Assembly: GCA_001564035.1 (NCBI GenBank)
Contig: LKMX01000027.1
Location: forward strand, 1-9,027
From: Nanohaloarchaea archaeon PL-Br10_U2g27
Lineage (GTDB): Archaea; Nanohalarchaeota; Nanosalinia; Nanosalinales; Nanosalinaceae
DNA length: 9,027 nt
Direction: 5' to 3'
Part shown: one piece after another, positions 1-4,864 of the stretch
Numbering within the stretch: the first letter of the stretch is position 1
Layout of the letters: each line of letters starts with the position of its first letter
Notes under the pieces: generated by a model
Database searches by the model: none
The model's input: only the letters and a program-made list of their open reading frames with translations
Told to the model about the DNA's origin: nothing
Translations under genes and position numbers: made by a program

Positions 1-225
1 AGATTCAGGGTCGTAACCTCTGCGCTCAGCCTCGTGCTTCAACTGGTCTTCAGAGTTTCTTAGAGACACATAAAGACATTTCTCGCCGTTATCAACGGCT
101 TTAAACAGGTAATCCATTGCAAAAGCGTTTTTACCGGTTCCAGGCGTTCCGCCTAGCAAAACTATAAAGCCCTCTGGAATAGATACTATTTCTTCAAGGC
201 CTTTAATTCCGGAGTCAATACTCAT
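1..225 (-). CDS. KaiC/RadA-like RecA-superfamily ATPase, 5' part (runs off the window)
   Basis: The 75 visible codons read leftward from ATG at 225-223 with no stop and continue past base 1. The start resembles archaeal KaiC-like ATPases: 'SGIKGLEEI' (residues 5-13), then 'IPEGFIVLLGGTPGTGKN' (16-33) with a Walker A loop, then 'GEKCLYVSL', a usual beta-strand after the P-loop helix, and 'EDQLKHEAERRGYD'. Such proteins are cytosolic single- or double-domain ATPases with diverse signalling or recombination-related roles; the specific role cannot be read here. The residue after the Walker A Lys32 is Asn33, where Ser or Thr normally helps bind magnesium. The gene is divergent from pheS, and a TATA-like box 26 bp before the ATG suggests a leaderless mRNA. 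Alternatives are a RadA paralogue or a GvpD-like protein. Family-level confidence is high. Confidence 0.85.
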   Translation of the reverse strand, partial: MSIDSGIKGLEEIVSIPEGFIVLLGGTPGTGKNAFAMDYLFKAVDNGEKCLYVSLRNSEDQLKHEAERRGYDPES

Positions 226-303
226 ATCTGATGATTGGTCTTTCTGGATTATAAAGTCCTTGACTCATATCGATATAAAAAAATCGGCCGCAAATTAAAA
301 TCT
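226..303. promoter_or_regulatory. Divergent promoter region between the KaiC-like gene and pheS, two TATA-like boxes
   Basis: Two archaeal TATA-like boxes can be seen. On plus, TATAAAAA at 274-281 is centred about 26 bp before GTG 304. On minus, TTTATAAT (complement of 248-255) is centred about 26 bp before ATG 225. The usual archaeal distance from TATA to transcription start is about 25 bp, so both mRNAs would begin at or beside the start codon. No Shine-Dalgarno sequence is seen before either start, which agrees. This layout is the main argument for starting pheS at 304 rather than at the upstream TTG at 235. Confidence 0.6.
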
Positions 304-1686
304 GTGAAACTGTCACGTCAGGCTCAAAAAGTGTTTGAAGTACTGAAAGAAGAGAAAAAAGCAAGTTTTGAAGAAATACAAGGTCACGGCTTCGATCAAA
401 GCATGGTCGCACGAGCCGCCAAAGAACTAGAGGAAAAAGGCCTAGCAGAAATAGAAAGAGAAGAAGAAGTAGCATACAAACTCACAAACAAAGGCGACCA
501 AGTCAAAAGAGAAGGCAGCCCAGAATACCGATTGATAGAGATTCTAAGCGACGGGCCGAAAAAATTCTCAGAAATAAACATTCCTGCAGACGTTGCAGTA
601 GGTAAAGCCAAGAAAAAAGGATGGGTAAAAATATATGATGGAGAGCTAAGCCTCACACCTGAAGCAGAAAAAGTCGAGGAAGACGAGATAGCAGAACAGC
701 TCAGACAAGAAGACTTTGGAGAAGACCACTTAGCAAGAGGCCTGGTAGAACGATTGACTGAAGTAAACAGGATGTTGGAACTAACTAGGAAAGGGGAGCA
801 AGTCAAAACAGAAAATATTGAAGAAGAGTTTAATGTTGAAGCAGAGGCCTCGCTACCAAAAATCGGCAGGAAACACTTTTACAAGGAGGTAATCGATTAT
901 GCAAGGCAGCAGTGGATTGAAATGGGTTTCAAGGAGATGCAAGGCCCGTTCGTAGTATCCAGTTTCCTGAACTTCGACGCGTTATATACTCCGCAAGACC
1001 ATCCTGCAAGAGAACTCCACGATACATTCTTCCTACAAAACCCGGAAAAAGACGATTTAAGACGTTTCGGCGATAAAGTGGGACGGGTTGCAAAAACTCA
1101 TGAAGAAGGCTGGCAAACCGGTAGCAAAGGATACCGCTACAACTGGGAGAGAGCTGAAGCAGAGAAAAATGTTTTGAGAACACACACCACATCGGTCTCC
1201 GCCCAAAAACTACACGAAATAGATATAGAAGAGGAAGAACTCCCGGCCAAATACTTCACAGTATCCAGAAACTTTAGAAACGAGACAGTGGATAAATCAC
1301 ATCTCGCGGAATTCCTCCAAACCGATGGAATAGTTGTAGGAGAAGATCTCAACTTCAGAAACCTTAAGGCCTATATCTCAGACTTCTTTGAAAAAATGGG
1401 TTACGATGAGTTCAGACTAATACCATCCTACTATCCATATACAGAGATGAGTGTCGAAGTACAGGTCTACGATGACGAGCTTGACGAATGGCTCGGCCTT
1501 GGTGGAGCAGGAATGTTCCGGCCAGAAGTTGTCAAACCATTGCTAGGTAAAGAAGTAACCGTGCTCGCATGGGGTCTTGGAATAGGGAGAATAGCAGCAA
1601 AAGCAGCCGGAATAGAAGACATCAGACGACTCTATCAAAATGACATAGAAATACTTGAGAAAACGCCCGTATGGAGGCCTGAATAA
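304..1686 (+). CDS. pheS: Phenylalanyl-tRNA synthetase alpha subunit (PheS)
   Basis: Catalytic subunit of cytosolic phenylalanyl-tRNA synthetase, an (alpha-beta)2 class II enzyme charging tRNA-Phe with phenylalanine using ATP. From GTG 304 it is 460 residues, slightly short for archaeal PheS. Roughly residues 1-165 are acidic/lysine-rich winged-helix segments ('LSRQAQKVFEVL' opens the first). The catalytic core follows: 'NFDALYTPQDHPARELHDTF' in the motif 1 region, 'LRTHTTSVSA', motif 2 'FRNE' (324-327), 'YYPYTEMSVEV' lining the amino acid pocket, 'GGAGMFRPEV', and motif 3 'GLGIGR' (424-429). An in-frame TTG at 235 would add 23 residues ('MVFLDYKVLD...') that do not look like PheS and lie over the promoter, so GTG 304 is preferred. 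Motif 2 is followed by 'EFLQTDG' where 'EFHQ-EG' is more usual. pheT starts three bases after the stop, so the two are surely one operon. Confidence 0.96.
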   Translation: MKLSRQAQKVFEVLKEEKKASFEEIQGHGFDQSMVARAAKELEEKGLAEIEREEEVAYKLTNKGDQVKREGSPEYRLIEILSDGPKKFSEINIPADVAVGKAKKKGWVKIYDGELSLTPEAEKVEEDEIAEQLRQEDFGEDHLARGLVERLTEVNRMLELTRKGEQVKTENIEEEFNVEAEASLPKIGRKHFYKEVIDYARQQWIEMGFKEMQGPFVVSSFLNFDALYTPQDHPARELHDTFFLQNPEKDDLRRFGDKVGRVAKTHEEGWQTGSKGYRYNWERAEAEKNVLRTHTTSVSAQKLHEIDIEEEELPAKYFTVSRNFRNETVDKSHLAEFLQTDGIVVGEDLNFRNLKAYISDFFEKMGYDEFRLIPSYYPYTEMSVEVQVYDDELDEWLGLGGAGMFRPEVVKPLLGKEVTVLAWGLGIGRIAAKAAGIEDIRRLYQNDIEILEKTPVWRPE

Positions 1687-1689
1687 AAG

Positions 1690-3318
1690 ATGCCGCACAT
1701 AGAAATTGACAGACAAGAATTTGAAGAACTTATAGGCAGAAAAGTCAAGAAATCCACGTTAGACGAGAAAGCATCATACCTTGGAGTACACTGGAATCAC
1801 GTGGAAAAAGAGAAATGGGATGTAGAATCATACCCCAATAGGCCTGACCTACTTTCAGTTGAAGGTTTAGCCAGAGCATACTCAGCCTTTTTCGGCGTTC
1901 AAACAGGACTAAAACAGTACAACGTTAAAGAAGGAGATTTACAAGTAACTGTGGATGAATCTGTTGAAGATGTTAGGCCTTACATTGGGGGAGCAGTAGT
2001 AAGGAATTTAGAGCTTACTCAAGACGTTATAGATAATTTAATACAGCTGCAGGAGAAAATGCATCAGACAATGGGCAGGAGAAGAGATAAATTGGCGATA
2101 GGCCTGCACGATCTCTCCAGCGTTCAACCGCCTTTCACTTACAAAGCTGTGAAGCCTGAAGAAGTGTCATTCACGCCTCTTGAGCACGACGAGGATATGC
2201 ACCTTGGTGAAATAGTTGAAAAGCATGATAAAGGCCAAGATTACGGATGGATACTGGATGATGAAGAGCTATACCCTATAATAGAAGATGATCAGGGCAA
2301 AGTCCTTAGCTTCCCGCCCATAATAAACAACCAGATAACAGAAGTCACGGGACAAACAACCGACATATTTATTGATGTAACAGGCAAAGACCTGCAAACG
2401 GTTGAAAAAGCATTGAACATACTAACAACAGCATTAGCTGAAAGAGGAGGCGTCATAGAAACAGTAGAGGTCGAAGACAGCATCATGCCTGATCTCTCGC
2501 CTGAAAAAACTGATTTAGACTTGGAATACTTAAACTCGGTTTCAGGCCTCGACCTAGATGTACACGAGGCGGCAGAACTACTGGAAAAAATGGGTTACGG
2601 CGCAGAACCGAGGGAAGGCGTGATAGAAGTTGAAATTCCTTGCTACAGAACGGATATAATGCATAGCTATGATCTTATTGAAGATGCGGTTATTGCATAC
2701 GGCTACGACGAAATCGAGCCGGAAAAACCTGAGCTAGATCAGATCGCTGGAGAGAAACAACTAGAAAACTTCTCAGACATAGTAAGAGAGATAATGATTG
2801 GAGCAGGCGCACTTGAGACGCATACATTCATACTTTCAAGCAAGAAGAAACTGTTTGGGAACATGGAAATGCAGAAAGAACCTCACGCATCGATGAGCAA
2901 TGCATTGACAGAAGAATACGAAGTAGTCAGGAACTGGATGCTCCCAAGCCTAATGGAGGCCTTAAGAGAAAACCGTCACAGGCCTTATCCCCAAGCATTT
3001 TTCGAGGCAGGAGATGTAGTGGAGATGCCTGGCGCAGAGAACAAGAAAAAGCTTTGCTACATCAAAGCAGGAGAGGTTGACTACACCGATGCGCGAGAAG
3101 TTTTACAGGCCTTGGAAAACAGTCTAGGTATTGAGCTGGATCTAGTTGAGGAGCAGAAAAGCTTTGCAAGGCCTAGGAGATCGGCCAGAATCGAGAAAAA
3201 CGGTAACGAGCTAGGTTTTGTAGCTGAGTTAAGTAAAGATGTTGCAGATAACTGGGGTCTTGAAACAGGTGTCGCGGCCTTTGAGATAGATCTTGAAAAG
3301 CTCTCAAAATATTTTTAA
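1690..3318 (+). CDS. pheT: Phenylalanyl-tRNA synthetase beta subunit (PheT), archaeal type
   Basis: Partner subunit of PheS: 542 residues, the normal size of the archaeal/eukaryotic form, which lacks the extra domains of the ~800-residue bacterial protein. Domains in order: B1 near the N-terminus with the family motif 'PNRPDLLSVEGLARA' (about 49-63); the B3/B4 editing domain, which hydrolyses mischarged Tyr-tRNA-Phe ('PYIGGAVVRNLEL', 'RRRDKLAIGLHDL', 'FPPIINNQ'); B5 from about residue 266 ('DLSPEKTDLDLEYLN', 'IPCYRTDIMHSYDLIEDA'); and a class II-like but non-catalytic core from about 347 to the end ('SNALTEEYEVVRNWMLPSL', 'YPQAFFEAGDVV'). Start ATG 1690 is three bases after the pheS stop. The stop codon lies inside a 16-bp perfect palindrome. 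Identification is secure. Confidence 0.96.
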   Translation: MPHIEIDRQEFEELIGRKVKKSTLDEKASYLGVHWNHVEKEKWDVESYPNRPDLLSVEGLARAYSAFFGVQTGLKQYNVKEGDLQVTVDESVEDVRPYIGGAVVRNLELTQDVIDNLIQLQEKMHQTMGRRRDKLAIGLHDLSSVQPPFTYKAVKPEEVSFTPLEHDEDMHLGEIVEKHDKGQDYGWILDDEELYPIIEDDQGKVLSFPPIINNQITEVTGQTTDIFIDVTGKDLQTVEKALNILTTALAERGGVIETVEVEDSIMPDLSPEKTDLDLEYLNSVSGLDLDVHEAAELLEKMGYGAEPREGVIEVEIPCYRTDIMHSYDLIEDAVIAYGYDEIEPEKPELDQIAGEKQLENFSDIVREIMIGAGALETHTFILSSKKKLFGNMEMQKEPHASMSNALTEEYEVVRNWMLPSLMEALRENRHRPYPQAFFEAGDVVEMPGAENKKKLCYIKAGEVDYTDAREVLQALENSLGIELDLVEEQKSFARPRRSARIEKNGNELGFVAELSKDVADNWGLETGVAAFEIDLEKLSKYF

Positions 3319-3328
3319 CTAGTTAAAA
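3313..3328. repeat. 16-bp perfect palindrome spanning the pheT stop codon
   Basis: Bases 3313-3320 (TTTTAACT) are the exact reverse complement of 3321-3328 (AGTTAAAA), and the pheT TAA is inside the left arm. With no spacer it would not form a normal RNA hairpin loop without opening central pairs. It could be a protein-binding site or simply AT-rich coincidence. No copy was noticed elsewhere in the window. Confidence 0.45.
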
Positions 3329-3361
3329 GCGTCTAAACTGGTGAAAAGAGAAAAAAGAGGG

Positions 3362-3367
3362 TTTTTT
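3362..3367 (+). terminator. T6 tract after pheT, possible archaeal terminator
   Basis: A run of six T on the plus strand, 44 bp after the pheT stop and directly before the candidate C/D RNA. Archaeal RNA polymerase can stop at T-runs without a hairpin, so this may end pheT mRNA. It could equally be read through, with the guide RNA processed from the pheT 3' end. Confidence 0.35.
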
Positions 3368-3368
3368 G

Positions 3369-3435
3369 TGGTAGATGATGAACCCTGCGGGACATCGGAA
3401 ATCTTGGATTTTCGGGGCTTTGAGTGCTGATACCA
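3369..3435 (+). ncRNA. Candidate box C/D guide sRNA (2'-O-methylation guide)
   Basis: Box C ATGATGA (3375-3381) fits RUGAUGA and box D CTGA (3427-3430) lies 45 nt later. The flanks form a perfect 5-bp terminal stem, TGGTA (3369-3373) with TACCA (3431-3435), extendable by a G-U pair. The spacing is exactly that of a K-turn: three bulged bases (3374-3376) between stem and the G-A pairs on the C side, none on the D side. The length of about 67 nt suits archaeal C/D RNAs, which bind L7Ae, Nop5 and fibrillarin. Internal boxes are poor: D' may be CGGA (3396-3399) and C' is unclear near 3405-3411. The guide before box D is GGGCTTTGAGTG (3415-3426). It lies between convergent genes with no evident promoter of its own. 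Confidence 0.68.
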
Positions 3436-3437
3436 TG

Positions 3438-3443
3438 AAAAAA
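3438..3443 (-). terminator. T6 tract (minus strand) after the PspC-domain gene
   Basis: Six A on plus read as T6 on minus, about 27 bp beyond the TAA of the PspC-domain gene. This fits a simple archaeal T-run terminator for the leftward transcript and would stop it before the C/D RNA. No strong hairpin precedes it. Confidence 0.35.
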
Positions 3444-3470
3444 CTCTTATCATTTCTAAGGCCTTCTGTC

Positions 3471-3695
3471 TTATTTTTCTTCAATTTCTACTTCAACAGG
3501 TTCAAGCTCTGACTCATGAGGTATAATGACCCATGCCAGCAGATACACGATTAAGAATGTGCCGCTCGTGAACAAGGTTAGAATTATTGTGGCAAGTCTG
3601 ATCAGGGACGGGTCGAGTTCATATGCTTCAGCTATACCTCCACATACGCCGCTAATCATCTTATCGGTTTCAGAACGGTAAAGCCTATTATTCAT
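3471..3695 (-). CDS. PspC-domain small membrane protein
   Basis: A 74-residue protein consisting of almost nothing but a PspC domain. 'NRLYRSETDKMISGVCGGIAEAYELDPSLIRL' (residues 3-34, quoted here in two parts: the RLYRS-DKMI opening, then GVCGGIAEAYELDP) matches the family consensus. One hydrophobic helix follows at about 34-58, ending 'AWVIIP', then a short acidic tail rich in Glu. In bacteria PspC takes part in the phage-shock envelope stress response; stand-alone short versions are common in archaea and their role is poorly known. It is the last gene of the minus-strand group, 72 bp after ndk. A TATA-like element (TTAAGTAT on minus, 3724-3717) is centred about 25 bp before the ATG, so it may have its own leaderless transcript. 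Confidence 0.88.
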   Translation of the reverse strand: MNNRLYRSETDKMISGVCGGIAEAYELDPSLIRLATIILTLFTSGTFLIVYLLAWVIIPHESELEPVEVEIEEK

Positions 3696-3718
3696 AGAAA
3701 AAAGTTTGAGAGCGGATA

Positions 3719-3742
3719 CTTAAGGAGTTAACCCTCCTCAAG
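3719..3742 (-). promoter_or_regulatory. Hairpin between ndk and the PspC-domain gene, overlapping the latter's TATA-like box
   Basis: On the minus strand CTTGAGGAG (3742-3734) can pair with CTCCTTAAG (3727-3719) around the loop GGTTAA, giving nine pairs of which one is G-U. On plus the same position is an A-C mismatch, so the structure is better as minus-strand RNA, that is, in the 3' end of the ndk transcript. A run of six T occurs only about 14 bp further on, so a classic intrinsic terminator is not certain. The 3' arm overlaps the likely TATA element of the PspC-domain gene. Confidence 0.4.
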
Positions 3743-3767
3743 CATGTGCCCTCTCTCACAAAATGTT

Positions 3768-4256
3768 TTATCTTACCTGTGACTCGTGTGCGTGTTCGAA
3801 GCTGTGGATCTCGTTGTCGTTGAACCAGATCTCGATCTCTCTTTCTGCTTCGTCAAGTTCTGCAGATGCGTGGATCACGTTCTTGTGAAGGGTGTCACTG
3901 GAGTCTGCGTGATCGAAAGACATGTGCGCAAAACGACCCCTAATAGTCGAAGGATCTGCGTCTTTCGGATCTGTGCTTCCGACAAGCTTACGCCCATTCT
4001 CAACGGCGTTGACGCCTTCAAGAACCATTGCAATAATAGGGCCTGAGCTCATAAACTCTTCAAGGCCTTCATAGAAATCCTTGTCAACGTGCTCTTCATA
4101 GTGCTGCTGCAGTATATCGGAATCAGCCCAAACCATTTTCATACCGCAGATCTTGAAACCTGCCTCCTCAAAAATAGTTATGATTTTACCTGTAATACCT
4201 CTCTTAACCGTATCCGGCTTCAAAGCCACAAAAGTCTGCTCAACGTGTTCTGACAT
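3768..4256 (-). CDS. ndk: Nucleoside diphosphate kinase (Ndk)
   Basis: Transfers the gamma-phosphate of ATP to other (d)NDPs through a phosphohistidine, balancing NTP pools in the cytosol. Family landmarks in the 162-residue protein: 'FVALKPDTVKRGITGKII' (9-26), 'HYEEH' (52-56), 'SSGPIIAMVLEG' (70-81), 'STDPKDADPSTIRG' (94-107) and the active-site 'NVIHAS' with His129, then 'AEREIEIWF'. About ten extra residues lie between the Arg-Gly-Arg-Phe segment (106-109) and Asn126 compared with common ~150-residue Ndks ('AHMSFDHADSSDTLHK'); I recall similar forms in other archaea. The C-terminus is also extended and rich in His and Glu. The ATG at 4256 has AGGTGA on minus about ten bases upstream as a Shine-Dalgarno-like site. 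It lies 49 bp after the gene before it and is probably co-transcribed with it. Confidence 0.95.
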   Translation of the reverse strand: MSEHVEQTFVALKPDTVKRGITGKIITIFEEAGFKICGMKMVWADSDILQQHYEEHVDKDFYEGLEEFMSSGPIIAMVLEGVNAVENGRKLVGSTDPKDADPSTIRGRFAHMSFDHADSSDTLHKNVIHASAELDEAEREIEIWFNDNEIHSFEHAHESQVR

Positions 4257-4305
4257 TTACAATTAATCACCTAATAACTAGAATACAAGGCCTCAAACTT
4301 TTAAC

Positions 4306-4758
4306 CTACTCGTCTACCTCAAACCTGAAAGTATCCTCACAGCCCAGCAACTCGATCTCATCCATCTCATACCATTCTTCGCCTGACCGGTTTTCATGCT
4401 CAGCATCCTCCAACCAGTCCATTCCTTCAAGATCCTGATCTTCACAGATACGGTAGGCCTGCAACATCAACTCGGCCTCAACAACGCGGTAGTAGTCATC
4501 TGAACCTTCTTCAGGCGACTCCCAGTCATCAAAGTTATGCGTCTCATCGAAAGGCCTCTCAATACCTAAGCAGATACCTATATCGAGACCGACACAGTCA
4601 TAATAGACTTCTACAGGCCCGACTTCTACATCCTCGCCAGAAGTCATCACGTTGTTCGCTGCAGCCATCCCCATAATCAGGACGATACAGATGCCAAGGT
4701 AGAACAAATTCTCCTTCAAGCCTGACTCAAACTCGGGTCTCTCGGGTTTAAACTTCAT
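4306..4758 (-). CDS. Acidic membrane-anchored protein of unknown function with four exported cysteines
   Basis: I do not recognise the family. The 150-residue product has a short charged N-terminus (1-17), one hydrophobic segment at about 18-34 ('LFYLGICIVLIMGMAAA') and then a very acidic domain (about 35-150) that would face outside if the helix is a signal anchor. That domain has Cys55, Cys63, Cys105 and Cys140. The first pair sits in 'YYDCVGLDIGICLGIERP', and the last two in 'AYRICED' and 'LLGCEDTF', suggesting two disulfides or metal binding. 'EAELMLQAYRIC' looks like a conserved helix. No lipobox is apparent (Cys24 is inside the membrane helix). The real coding status is supported by length, composition and AGGCCT use like its neighbours. 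It is divergent from herA and 49 bp before ndk. Confidence 0.75.
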   Translation of the reverse strand: MKFKPERPEFESGLKENLFYLGICIVLIMGMAAANNVMTSGEDVEVGPVEVYYDCVGLDIGICLGIERPFDETHNFDDWESPEEGSDDYYRVVEAELMLQAYRICEDQDLEGMDWLEDAEHENRSGEEWYEMDEIELLGCEDTFRFEVDE

Positions 4759-4864
4759 GTAAAAATCATTGAGGCCTAACGTTGAAATAAGGAATGGATA
4801 AAAACGAAGGGTTTTCTGTTTGCCGGGCTATGATTTATCAAATATCGTAACGTCTTTGTAATAC
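4759..4864. promoter_or_regulatory. Divergent intergenic region with TATA-like boxes for herA and the acidic membrane protein
   Basis: For herA, TTTATCAA (4834-4841) is centred about 27 bp before ATG 4865, and no Shine-Dalgarno sequence is evident, again suggesting a leaderless mRNA. For the minus-strand gene, TTATTTCA (complement of 4783-4790) is centred about 28 bp before ATG 4758; a TTTTTATCC further out (about 4797-4805) is an alternative that would give a short leader. One AGGCCT (4772-4777) lies in this region. Confidence 0.45.

Noticed and set aside
228..234. CTGATGA, similar to a C box
   Set aside because: The first base is C rather than a purine, no paired D box and terminal stem were found, and it lies in a divergent promoter.
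235..303. N-terminal extension of PheS from TTG 235
   Set aside because: The residues do not resemble PheS, the segment overlaps both divergent TATA-like boxes, and GTG 304 gives a family-like N-terminus.
396..1352. Long open frames on the minus strand opposite pheS
   Set aside because: They are serine-rich and low-complexity translations antisense to a well-identified gene, with no independent support.
3786..4046. 86-codon plus-strand frame opposite ndk
   Set aside because: It is antisense to the conserved ndk coding sequence and has no recognisable features.
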